Shown: positions 9,174 through 15,923 of the stretch, piece by piece
Position numbering within the stretch: the stretch's first letter is position 1
Layout of the letters: the number at the start of each line of letters is the position of its first letter
From: Chloroflexota bacterium
GTDB taxonomy: Bacteria; Chloroflexota; Dehalococcoidia; Lucifugimonadales; UBA3495
Assembly (NCBI GenBank): GCA_028875055.1
Contig: JAPPGG010000061.1
Coordinates: 1-33,915 of the forward strand
Length of the DNA: 33,915 bases
Direction: 5' to 3'
Notes under the pieces: generated by a model
The model's database searches: none
The model's input: only the letters and a program-made list of their open reading frames with translations
Told to the model about the DNA's origin: nothing
Program-made: the position numbers and the translations under genes

Positions 9174-10070
9174 TAGGAAAATCGACCAGATTGACGGTAA
9201 TTTCGGTTTAGGAACCCAACCGAGCGAATACCTCATAGCCGAGGCTGCTTTTTGGGCGCGAGCGGTTCTAGATATCGTCGGGCCAGTTAATCTGCGCCAA
9301 TACGGTCATAACGTCAGGAAAACCCTGCACACTACCCGGTCCGTGGCCGACCCCGAACACCCAGATAGTGCCAAAGCCGTCCTCGACGGCGATACCATCG
9401 GACTGGAGAAATTCCTAGGGGCCATAATCCACTTCCGCTACTTCGCCTATATTCCCCACGCAGACGGCAATCATTGCCTGGACGTCAAGAGCGACGAAAC
9501 ACCCATGACAAGCGTGTATTATTCGGAGTTCATTCGCACGTTGAGGTCAGTCGCCCTTCCGCACCGATTCGCGGCCTTGGCTTTGTGTGATCTTGTTGAA
9601 CGCGACCTTGGTCGTAGGGATAGGGGCCTTTGGCGTCCAGAAGACGACTGGATATTCCCCGGCATCACCTTGTTTTCCTTGCTCTATGACCACATAAGAA
9701 ACGACGTGGATCTGAAAAAACAAATCTTGCAACAGATATTTGGGATTCAGGACGTGCCTGAAAATGCCCTCTCCGGTCTATTCTTTGCCGAAAGTCGGTC
9801 AGGCCCCGGCAAGGAGATGGTCATCAGTTTTGGACCTCCGTGGGAAGCAGGGCAGGATAGGCTTTCCCCGCCGTTTAACCGCTCCCTGCTTTTTGGTCTT
9901 ATCAGGGACTTCTACAGGGTTGTGTGACTCAGCCTCCGTTGCCATCCTTCTTGTCATATGGCCATGTCCCTATTGTTGTCCTTGCCAGTGCCTTTGGTAC
10001 GCGCTATCACCACCGACACCTGAAGCCGTATTTGAGATGGACTTCCCCAGCGTTAGTCTCTAGAGGGGAA

Positions 10071-10520
10071 CTACTTTCTGTCAGCGATTGGGGCCGCCCG
10101 CCTATCGTCTACCGGAACTTCCGTCAGTAACGACAGGAAACGCGGCGCGTTGACGATTATTGTGCCCCGGTGTTCCCCCAGGGGCAGCAGGTGCCGCCGG
10201 TCGCCGGTTACCAGGTAGTCAGCGCGGACGGCCACCGCGCACTCCAGCACTCGGTTGTCGGCGTGGCCACCCTCGATCACTCCCTCCAGGCGCGGCGGCT
10301 CGATCACGGTGGCGGCGTTCTCCAGAGTCCATACCACCCGGGCTGTGCGCTCCTCGTCCCAGCCGAACTTTCGCGTCAGCACCCCAGCCACCTCTCCCAG
10401 GATGAAGATCGATAGGAAGAACTCGAACCGGCCCCGCAGGGCCAGCTCCAGCACCAGTCGCTCGTTGCCGGGGAAGTTCAGGGCCGAGATGATCACGTTG
10501 GTGTCCAGGGCCACCTTCAT
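10071..10520 (-). CDS. PIN-domain toxin (VapC-like RNase)
   Basis: A 149-aa single-domain PIN protein of the 'putative toxin, PIN family' class. The acidic active site is visible: Asp6 in 'ALDTNVIISAL', Glu43 in 'ILGEVAGVL', Asp88 in 'HADNRVLE' and Asp107 in 'VTGDRRHLL'. These residues bind Mg2+/Mn2+ and cleave RNA in the family. Its start codon overlaps the stop of the upstream ribbon-helix-helix gene (ATGA, 10517-10520), the standard antitoxin-then-toxin order with translational coupling. It ends about 140 nt from the IS-split gene in convergent orientation. The RNA target cannot be predicted. Confidence 0.93.
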   Translation of the reverse strand: MKVALDTNVIISALNFPGNERLVLELALRGRFEFFLSIFILGEVAGVLTRKFGWDEERTARVVWTLENAATVIEPPRLEGVIEGGHADNRVLECAVAVRADYLVTGDRRHLLPLGEHRGTIIVNAPRFLSLLTEVPVDDRRAAPIADRK

Positions 10521-10774
10521 GGCTGGGACCGGCTCGCCTCGGCCCGGTATTCTTCCACCAGGTCGGCCACGTCCTCCGGCCCGATGCCCCGCTCCCTAGC
10601 CCGCTCCTCCCCGTACCGGAGCAGCTGACGCCACTCGCACTCCTCGATGTAGCGCAGCACCGCCTCCCGCAGGAACTCGCTCCGGGACCGGCCCTGCCCC
10701 TGCATCGCTTCATCCAGCCGCTCCACCATTTCCGGCGGTAACGAGAAGGTGATCGTCTTGGTTGTTCTCGGCAT
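10517..10774 (-). CDS. ribbon-helix-helix antitoxin
   Basis: An 85-aa CopG/ParD-like antitoxin. 'TKTITFSLPPEMVERLDEAMQGQGRSRSEFLREAVLRYIEE' is the beta-strand/helix/helix DNA-binding dimer module (about 4-45). The charged C-terminal tail ('YGEERARERGIGPEDVADLVEEYRAEASRSQP') would wrap and inhibit the PIN toxin. The pair is expected to autorepress through a site near 10775-10810. AGGTAA precedes the ATG by about 5 nt. Confidence 0.92.
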   Translation of the reverse strand: MPRTTKTITFSLPPEMVERLDEAMQGQGRSRSEFLREAVLRYIEECEWRQLLRYGEERARERGIGPEDVADLVEEYRAEASRSQP

Positions 10775-10787
10775 GATTTACCTCTTG

Positions 10788-10803
10788 TTATCCAGTCTTA
10801 CTC
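10788..10803. repeat. right copy of 16-bp direct repeat
   Basis: TTATCCAGTCTTACTC, one mismatch from 6695-6710. It lies 14 nt upstream of the antitoxin start, so it could equally be part of the toxin-antitoxin operator or an island end. Confidence 0.35.
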
Positions 10804-10956
10804 CGATGGTGGGCCACCCACCCCGCCTTGTCAACTCTCTCACGCCCCCCAAACCGGCGGCAGGGGGCGGGATGGTGACGCCGGCGTCACCCCTTATAAG
10901 GCATGGCGTTTGGACAGGCCGCTGTGGTGTCATACCCGTGTACAGGGATTTGCAGT

Positions 10957-11160
10957 TGGTGGACAGTTGTCCAATTCTGTCCGGTTGAACCTGAAAGCGG
11001 GGGAAACTGCCCCCTATCGGACGGTTGCAGCGAACACTTCGGTTCCAGGGCAGCTTCCAGCGGTGGCGGACAGCCGCACGTAGGAAATCGGACAGTGCGC
11101 CGTCGGCATTGGCGGGAGACTTTGGACAGCGCCACGTTGGAAATCGGACAGTTGTCCAGC
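10957..11160 (+). promoter_or_regulatory. array of GGACA/TGTCC repeats upstream of HTH gene
   Basis: The dyad GGACAGTTGTCC (GGACA arms, 2-nt centre) occurs at 10961-10972 and again at 11146-11157. A 20-bp near-identical direct repeat, CACGTAGGAAATCGGACAGT (11077-11096) and CACGTTGGAAATCGGACAGT (11133-11152), overlaps the second. Additional half-sites (TGTCCGG at 10978-10984, TCGGACGG at 11017-11024, GCGGACAG near 11066, TGGACAG near 11123) fill the interval. Regular spacing ahead of a DNA-binding protein gene suggests cooperative autoregulation. Confidence 0.5.
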
Positions 11161-11175
11161 GAGGAGGGCATGACG

Positions 11176-12006
11176 ATGGGAGAGAGCGAGAGTTACCCGG
11201 AGAGCACCCGGAGCCTGGACAGCCTGCGGGAGCTGCGGCTGACGGCCCTGCTGGGAGACCTGATCGGGCAGCAGGGCAAGACCCAGGCGGCGGAGACCCT
11301 GGGGGTCAGCCCCCGGACGTTGACGCGGTACGAGGAGTCGCGGCGGCTGACGCCCACGCTGGCCGGGGCGCTGGAAAGGCACCTATTGGAGGGTGGCGGG
11401 TCGGCGGCGGCCACCCAGCGGCACCGTCAGGGGCTGCTGGAGGACGGCTTGACGGAGTTGGAGCGATTGCTGCGGGAGGGGCTGGCGGCGTTGCGCCAGG
11501 AGGGGCAGAGCGCCGTTGGGGAGCAGGCCAGGGAGTTGGCGGAGTTGGCGCGGCGGGTGTCGGCGTTGGAGGCGGCAGGGAACGGCGCGGCTCAGGCCAA
11601 TGCCGGCACACTGGCGGGCAGTCCGGCGCCGGCGGCAGCGCCCCCGGTCGGCAGGCCCCGGCGGGTGTATCCCGACCTGGTTACGGCGGAGGCGGAACCC
11701 GGCGAGGATCTGGTGTACGGCGACGCGGCCACGGCGGTGATTGTTCAGTGGCGGGAGGCCCGGGACGCCTTTGGCGCGGCGACTGATGCGCTGGACGTGC
11801 TGAACGCCCGGGAGCGGCGGCTGGGGCTGGAGGTCGAGTTGATTGAAACGCACGAGCTCACCCTGCCCCCGGCGACGCGGCCCTGGGACCTGGGCGACCG
11901 CTGGCAGGAGGTCAAGCGGCGGAACGAGATGCTGTACGAGGTGAACGTGGACCGCAAGATGCTCCGGCTGCGGCGCTTCCTCACGCTGGGACTGTGGCGG
12001 AAGTAG
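11176..12006 (+). CDS. HTH DNA-binding protein with coiled coil, unknown family
   Basis: A 276-aa protein. ATG 11176 is preferred to ATG 11170 because GGAGG at 11163-11167 is 8 nt upstream. An N-terminal HTH of the Fis/XRE kind ('GKTQAAETLGVSPRTLTRYEESRRL', about 34-58) is followed by a long heptad-like helix (about 85-135, 'LTELERLLREGLAALRQEG...ARELAELARRVSALEAAG'). An Ala/Pro/Gly linker then leads to a C-terminal helical domain with 'DLVYGDAATAVIVQWREARDAFGAATDALDVLNARERRLGLEVELIETHELTLPP'. I do not recognise the C-terminal domain. The gene follows an array of dyad repeats it may bind. Likely an oligomeric transcription regulator; the target is unknown beyond probable autoregulation. Confidence 0.75.
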   Translation: MGESESYPESTRSLDSLRELRLTALLGDLIGQQGKTQAAETLGVSPRTLTRYEESRRLTPTLAGALERHLLEGGGSAAATQRHRQGLLEDGLTELERLLREGLAALRQEGQSAVGEQARELAELARRVSALEAAGNGAAQANAGTLAGSPAPAAAPPVGRPRRVYPDLVTAEAEPGEDLVYGDAATAVIVQWREARDAFGAATDALDVLNARERRLGLEVELIETHELTLPPATRPWDLGDRWQEVKRRNEMLYEVNVDRKMLRLRRFLTLGLWRK

Positions 12007-12822
12007 GGCACCGGGGACGTTGGTGGAGATAACGGTGGAACGGCCATTCGATTTCTGCGGGACGGCAGAAAACAATTGGCGTGGGCGGAGGTAAACGAGA
12101 GGTTTTCGGGGTTCCGTTGGCTCATGGGTTCGTGAATAATTGATTGCATTGTCTGGCTTTTTCCAGTGTTTCCAGCCCAGAAAACTGGAGGGTCCATCCC
12201 CGACCCGGTTTGTTCGCCTGGGATCGAGCCCTGCTCTCCCGGCGGCGACCTCAAACAGGGATAAGCGCCCGCCCGCTGCGTGATGCGGAACCGGGGTCGA
12301 GCTCTGCTCCTCCGGCGACCGGTTCGATGCGGGACACCACACCACGCTGGCGCCGTTTGTCAGCACCGCCAACGTCGTCCAGGAGGTGGCAGACAGGAAC
12401 AGGAACCCGGCCAGGAACTCCGGCCCTTTCATCCTCACTCGCGGAGCGGCCGACCCGCTTCGCCCTCTTCTCACGTTGCGGTTGATGCGCTGACGGCGCC
12501 TCGGCCGCTTCCTCACGCCTGCGGCCAGTTGGATAGGACTGGTTCGCGGCCTCACTGACGGCGCGACGGCTGGCGACACTCTCGTCGGCTGGCCGCGCCC
12601 GTTCCCTTGCGCAGCCCCCCAGGTCGTAAACAAGTACCTGGGCCGGGCTGCGTCTTCTTTTACTCCCCCCTCAATCGCTCCGTTTCCCGCGCCAGGCATC
12701 CGGCCCGGGGGCGGAGTCCGTCTTTCCCAATCTTTCATTGCAATCAGCACGGCCCGCGCTCCCCGGATGCCGCGTGGGTCAAGCCCGCAAACGTCAATCA
12801 CAGAAAAACAAAGGAGGCGAAC
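12007..12822 (+). other. 816-nt region without a supported gene
   Basis: Both strands contain long GC-driven open frames, but none has a convincing start and composition. An imperfect direct repeat is visible: gggatcgagccctgctctcc from 12220 and ggggtcgagctctgctcctc from 12293. The 12.1-12.2 kb part is AT-richer. A minus-strand frame from 12432 encodes a hydrophobic start ('MKGPEFLAGFLFLSATSWTTLAVL') but its continuation is unconvincing. Confidence 0.4.
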
Positions 12823-13068
12823 ATGACAAGCGTGATACGGGCAATTTCCCTGGCGGCCAATCTCGGCCGGTTCCTCTGGCGGCACAAGCGGCTGACCCTG
12901 GCGCTGGCGGTGGGCCTGCTCGTCGTGGCACCGTTGTTGACTGGCAGCGGCTTCGGGACCTTTTTCCTCAACCTCATCGGCCTGGGCATCGCCGCCCTGG
13001 TGGTGCGGCGCATTGTACAGGCGGGGAACCGGCGCCAAGCAACGAAAGCACGAAACACCGGACGCTGA
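12823..13068 (+). CDS. small two-TM membrane protein
   Basis: An 81-aa protein with a strong Shine-Dalgarno (AGGAGG at 12812-12817, 5 nt before ATG). A short amphipathic, basic N-terminus ('SVIRAISLAANLGRFLWRHKR') precedes two hydrophobic stretches, about 24-46 ('LTLALAVGLLVVAPLLTG') and 47-62 ('FGTFFLNLIGLGIAALVV'). A basic tail ('RRIVQAGNRRQATKARNTGR') would sit in the cytoplasm. No family recognised. The strong Shine-Dalgarno and the terminator just downstream argue for a real monocistronic gene. Holin-like or small regulatory membrane protein are possible roles but unproven. Confidence 0.7.
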   Translation: MTSVIRAISLAANLGRFLWRHKRLTLALAVGLLVVAPLLTGSGFGTFFLNLIGLGIAALVVRRIVQAGNRRQATKARNTGR

Positions 13069-13110
13069 CCACGGGGCCTCCGGGCCTCCCAGGACCATCC
13101 CAATCCAATA

Positions 13111-13137
13111 GGGCCGCTCTCCTTCGGGAGGCGGCCC
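13111..13137 (+). terminator. hairpin terminator after small membrane protein
   Basis: GGGCCGCTCTCC (13111-13122), a TTCG tetraloop, then GGAGGCGGCCC (13127-13137) and the pyrimidine-rich tail TTCTCTATT. One base is bulged. It lies 42 nt after the stop of the small membrane protein gene. Confidence 0.7.
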
Positions 13138-13172
13138 TTCTCTATTGCCCCTGACCGGGCACCGGCGGCTCA

Positions 13173-13239
13173 GGGCCGCCCGGACGACCTCAAATACCTA
13201 CGCCATATCAAGCGGGGTCGTCTTCGGGCGGCCCCGCTT
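13173..13239 (+). promoter_or_regulatory. attenuator-like leader of triple-XRE gene
   Basis: Two mutually exclusive RNA structures can be drawn. A terminator-like hairpin pairs AAGCGGGG (13210-13217) with CCCCGCTT (13232-13239) and ends in TTTCT. Alternatively 13173-13188 (GGGCCGCCCG plus GACGAC) pairs with 13217-13234 (GTCGTC..CGGGCGGCCC), 16 bp with a 2-nt bulge, which would disrupt the first. The gene's start follows 22 nt later. No known riboswitch aptamer or leader peptide was recognised. Confidence 0.4.
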
Positions 13240-13261
13240 TCTGCGTTTCGGAGGAAGCGAC

Positions 13262-14194
13262 ATGACGCCAACTACCAGCATCGAACAGCCGACGGCAACC
13301 CAGCCGACCACGACATCGGCATCGAACAAAGCCCAGGGCAAACCCGAGACCGAACTCCGCGCCGCCGCCCGGCGCCACGGCCTCACCATGCAGGAACTGG
13401 CGGACCGGATGGGCGTCTCGACCCGCTACCTGTCCATGCTCTCCACCGGGAAAGTGTCCTGGTCCCAAGCCATGAAGGAGAAGGCCATGGCCGTCCTGGG
13501 CGAGGTCCCCGGCCAGGGGGTGGTCTATCGCCAGGGCGGCCTGGTCAGTGGCGAAAGTACCTGCATCCGGGAGCGGGCCCGGGAGATGGGAATGAGCATG
13601 AACCAACTGGCGGAGAAGGCGGGCGTGTCCAGCGGCTACCTGTCCGACGTGTCCCGGGGCCGCCGCAACATGGGGGTGAAGGTGCAGCAGCGGGTGGAGG
13701 CGTTGTTGCAGGCTCCGGCCCAGGCCGCCCCCGCCCAGAAGCCCAGGGTCGATTGCCGCGCCCTGTGGGACCGCATGGACGCCCACGGCATCAGCCAGAA
13801 CGAGGCGGCGCGGCGGGCCGGCATCAGCGCCGGCCACCTTTCCCTGGTAATGTCCGGCCGGCGCACCCCGTCGGGGGACGTGCTGCGGCGGCTGCACGAG
13901 GTCCTGTTCGCGCCGTCGCCGGCGGAGCGGGTGATGCCCGTCAATCTGAAGGTGCTGGCCTGGAAGAAGGGTAAGCGCAACGGCGTGGTGGTCAAGGGCG
14001 CTGGCGGGCCACGGAGCGATGGCAAGCCCGGCGATGGCACCATCCGGGTCGGGGGCCGGGCGCCCTGGGGAGCGGAGGTGCAGTTCGCCTACGCCACCGG
14101 CTACGACGGCCACGGCCGGGTGTTCGTCAACCACCTGGTGCGCGAGTCTGGATGTTTCGCCCTATTGGAGAAACCGGAGGCCGCCGACGCGTAG
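13262..14194 (+). CDS. triple XRE-domain DNA-binding protein
   Basis: A 310-aa protein with GGAGG 7 nt before ATG 13262. After a Thr/Gln-rich N-terminus come three helix-turn-helix units of the XRE/Cro type: about 30-78 ('HGLTMQELADRMGVSTRYLSMLSTGK'), 101-150 ('MGMSMNQLAEKAGVSSGYLSDVSRGRR') and 164-216 ('HGISQNEAARRAGISAGHLSLVMSGRRTPS'). A basic, Gly-rich C-terminal domain (about 225-294, 'PVNLKVLAWKKGKRNGVVVKGAGG...RAPWGAEVQFAYATGYDGHGRVFVNH') looks like a small beta fold and is not recognised. One chain with three recognition helices could bind an extended or repeated operator as a monomer. Its 3' portion is duplicated almost exactly at 15.9-16.3 kb, and its third HTH resembles the small XRE protein at 27.8-28.1 kb. 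Confidence 0.8.
   Translation: MTPTTSIEQPTATQPTTTSASNKAQGKPETELRAAARRHGLTMQELADRMGVSTRYLSMLSTGKVSWSQAMKEKAMAVLGEVPGQGVVYRQGGLVSGESTCIRERAREMGMSMNQLAEKAGVSSGYLSDVSRGRRNMGVKVQQRVEALLQAPAQAAPAQKPRVDCRALWDRMDAHGISQNEAARRAGISAGHLSLVMSGRRTPSGDVLRRLHEVLFAPSPAERVMPVNLKVLAWKKGKRNGVVVKGAGGPRSDGKPGDGTIRVGGRAPWGAEVQFAYATGYDGHGRVFVNHLVRESGCFALLEKPEAADA
13811..14146. repeat. 336-bp direct repeat, copy 1
   Basis: This stretch recurs at 15924-16259 with a constant 2113-bp offset. From the ATG at 13850 to about 14133 the two copies differ at a single base; mismatches cluster at both edges. The repeat covers the third HTH and most of the C-terminal domain of the triple-XRE gene. Confidence 0.9.
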
Positions 14195-14490
14195 CTTGCC
14201 TCCGTTACCCTCAGAACGAACTGTGTTAAGGACGGGACTGCCCCACACCCTTGCTATCGGCCTTCCGTCCTCGAAGCGACGCAGACGGCCCGCACCGGGC
14301 CGCAGCCATGTCCTGCTGAGCGCCGCGAATCCCGGCCTATACGAACTGCTCTACGGACGAAGCCGCTCCACGATGGCAGTCGCCGAGGCCCGACGGGAAA
14401 GGACTCCGTCTAGCCGCTCAGCGGGGTCCGAAGCCGCCCTGGCCGACCCGAACGAAGTACGCCGCATCAGCGGCAGGAAAGAGGTAGCGA
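14195..14490 (+). other. 296-nt spacer without a supported gene
   Basis: A plus-strand frame from ATG 14373 runs to 14534 ('MAVAEARRERTPSSRSAG...') but has no Shine-Dalgarno and overlaps the better supported small gene at 14491. Nothing else was seen. Confidence 0.4.
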
Positions 14491-14601
14491 ATGCAACACG
14501 GCACCGGCTGCTTGCACCCAATGCCCCGGGCTAACGCCCACTGCTCGAACGTGCTCTGCACGTACCCATTCAACAGCACCACCGAAGGAGGTAGACCATG
14601 A
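14491..14601 (+). CDS. 36-aa cysteine-containing leader or mini-protein
   Basis: A short frame encodes MQHGTGCLHPMPRANAHCSN followed by 16 more residues, with three cysteines and two early histidines. AAGAGGT lies 5 nt before the ATG. Its stop overlaps the start of the zinc-ribbon gene (CCATGA, 14598-14601), the geometry of translational coupling. It could be a small zinc-binding protein or a leader controlling the next gene. Support is only the Shine-Dalgarno, the overlap and the Cys/His content. Confidence 0.4.
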   Translation: MQHGTGCLHPMPRANAHCSNVLCTYPFNSTTEGGRP

Positions 14602-15383
14602 CCGTAGAACGCGCCGGACAGCAGCCCGACCTCGGCCTCCGTTGCGGAGGCTGCGGCCATTGGCTCCAGGCCGACAGGAGCTACTGCATCGCAGAATCTT
14701 GCTCCTGCGAATGCAGCGACTTCGACTTCATTGAGATGGCACGCCCGGACACATACATGCGGGACATTGCGGATGCCGTGTTCGCGAAGCTCACCGAGCT
14801 GGAGTACGACGCGCCAGGAGCACCCTGGCACGCACGTGTAGCCGCCGCTGCCTGCCGCAACGATGCTCACGGCCTCGTCGAGGCTCTCCTCGAGGCCGCC
14901 ATTCACAAACACGAAGGAGGGAAGCCAGCCATGAACAGCATCACGAAGGCACCTGGCCACGCCCAGGTACGCTGCGAGATCTGCCTCGTCCACGACCAGG
15001 ACGGAGGACTCCGCCCCGTCAGCTACAGCACGTCTGAGCGCCCGAACGGCCGCATCGGGGTCTGCGCGGTGTGCGAGCTCTTCATCTCGAAGGGCCGCAT
15101 TACGCTCACCACGGAGACCCTTACGGTCATCCGCCACATCCGGGCCCGCCACCATTGGATGGTACATATCCGCCACGGCGCCGGCGTCTCGCCCTGCAGC
15201 GACCCAGGCTGCGTGAACGAGTGGCACTACCACGCCGGCGGCGGGAACCCACGGCTGAACGGCAGGCCATGGAAGGTCTGCACCACCGAAGGCTGCGACC
15301 ACGTCTACGCCATCGAGTCGGAGCACCGGCTGAAGCTGCCGGGAGACGTTTGCTGGGACTGCCACCAGCGACGCCGAGCGTAG
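14598..15383 (+). CDS. multi-zinc-ribbon protein, unknown family (probably truncated by amber codon)
   Basis: The 261-aa product has GAAGGAGG before ATG 14598. It contains many metal-ligand pairs in order: 'RCGGCGHW' with 'YCIAESCSCEC' (about 16-39), 'RCEICLVHD' and 'VCAVCEL' (about 124-155), 'PCSDPGCVNEWHYH', then 'VCTTEGCDHVY' and 'VCWDCHQRRRA' at the end. A helical segment ('YMRDIADAVFAKLTELEYD...VEALLEAAIHKHEGG') separates the first and second clusters. A second in-frame ATG at 14931 also has a strong GAAGGAGG about 10 nt upstream, so a shorter product (150 aa) with only the distal ribbons may be made. The last ribbon lacks its partner cysteines, which lie just after the TAG stop. Cys/His pairing and two Shine-Dalgarno sites favour this strand over the long antisense frame. 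Confidence 0.65.
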   Translation: MTVERAGQQPDLGLRCGGCGHWLQADRSYCIAESCSCECSDFDFIEMARPDTYMRDIADAVFAKLTELEYDAPGAPWHARVAAAACRNDAHGLVEALLEAAIHKHEGGKPAMNSITKAPGHAQVRCEICLVHDQDGGLRPVSYSTSERPNGRIGVCAVCELFISKGRITLTTETLTVIRHIRARHHWMVHIRHGAGVSPCSDPGCVNEWHYHAGGGNPRLNGRPWKVCTTEGCDHVYAIESEHRLKLPGDVCWDCHQRRRA

Positions 15384-15701
15384 GACAGCTATCTCTGCGA
15401 GAGCTGCTCCAAACCGAAGGCGATGGACCACTACGACAACGGCCATGACCTGTTCAGCGTCGGGCCGACGGTTGAGTTGGCGCCGGGCGACGGGCACGCG
15501 CCCGCCCCGGTTAACGGCAACGGCTGCCACGGTGACGAGGCCCAGGAGCATCAGCAGTCATTGTTCTCCTGGGCCGAGTTCATGGCGGAACCCGTCAAGC
15601 CGAAGCGCCGCAACGGGAAGCCACAGCCCGCCACCAGGTCCATGTTCGAGTGGGCGATGGAGCAAGAGCGCGAGGCCGAGCCGGTCGGCGCGGGACGCTA
15701 G
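15384..15701 (+). pseudogene. in-frame continuation of zinc-ribbon gene past amber stop
   Basis: Immediately after TAG 15381-15383 the same frame continues 'DSYLCESCSKPKAMDHYDNGHDLFSVG...' to a stop at 15699-15701. CESC would complete the ribbon begun by CWDC just before the stop, yet it lies upstream of the first available ATG (15423). So the parent gene was probably one frame of 367 sense codons, now split by a nonsense change or read through. If translated alone from ATG 15423 it gives 92 aa, with a weak GAAGG upstream. The C-terminal part has two related short motifs, 'QSLFSWAEFMAE' and 'RSMFEWAMEQER', possibly peptide-interaction motifs. Confidence 0.55.
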
Positions 15702-15713
15702 GCCGGAGCCTGC

Positions 15714-15748
15714 GGGGAGAGGACGCCGCATGTCGGCATCCTCTCCCC
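15714..15748 (+). terminator. strong hairpin after zinc-ribbon module
   Basis: GGGGAGAGGA (15714-15723) pairs perfectly with TCCTCTCCCC (15739-15748). An inner GCCG/CGGC pairing extends the stem. It begins 12 nt after the stop at 15701. No T-run follows, so the efficiency is uncertain. Confidence 0.65.
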
Positions 15749-15923
15749 CTCCGCCAATGTATGTCGCCTTTTTTGCGTTTCCGGCCCCTCTGCTCCCGCC
15801 GCCCGCCTCCTCAGCGCTTCTCCGCCTCCTTGATGGCGTCCTGCCTGTCCTCCCGGACCGATCGGCCCGCTTTCTAGTCCACGGTGGTAACCACTTCGTA
15901 GCTCCACGGGCCGAACCAGTGAG

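Larger units (their letters stand above)
8297..9927 (+). pseudogene. unrecognised gene split by IS5-family insertion
   Basis: ATG 8297, preceded by GGAAGG at 8285-8290, begins 'MRLIEQIAALS' and is then broken by an IS element. Removing 8331-9173 plus one TA duplication joins this fragment in frame to 'RKIDQIDGNFGLGTQPSEYLIAEAAFWARAVL...', which runs to 9927. The reconstructed ancestral protein is 261 aa, soluble and unrecognised. The 3' part could still be translated from a TTG at 9160 overlapping the transposase stop (255 aa), so residual function is possible. The continuity of the frame across the insertion is seen in the sequence; the loss of function is inferred. Confidence 0.75.

Noticed and set aside
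12200-12432. Minus-strand frame beginning 'MKGPEFLAGFLFLSATSWTTLAVL' as a possible secreted protein
   Set aside because: The start is only weakly preceded by GAGTGAGG with no proper spacing, and the downstream sequence is low-information and runs antisense into the HTH gene.
12607-12822. N-terminal extension of the small membrane protein
   Set aside because: Composition is non-coding and the AGGAGG at 12812 points to ATG 12823.
11383-13098. 571-aa minus-strand open frame across the HTH gene, spacer and small membrane protein
   Set aside because: It is antisense to two genes with good Shine-Dalgarno sites, is Pro/Gln/Arg-rich, and has no recognisable domain; high GC makes stop codons rare.
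14418-15551. 377-aa minus-strand open frame opposite the zinc-ribbon gene
   Set aside because: The plus strand has strong Shine-Dalgarno sites and ordered CxxC pairs; the minus frame is Val/Ala-rich without motifs.
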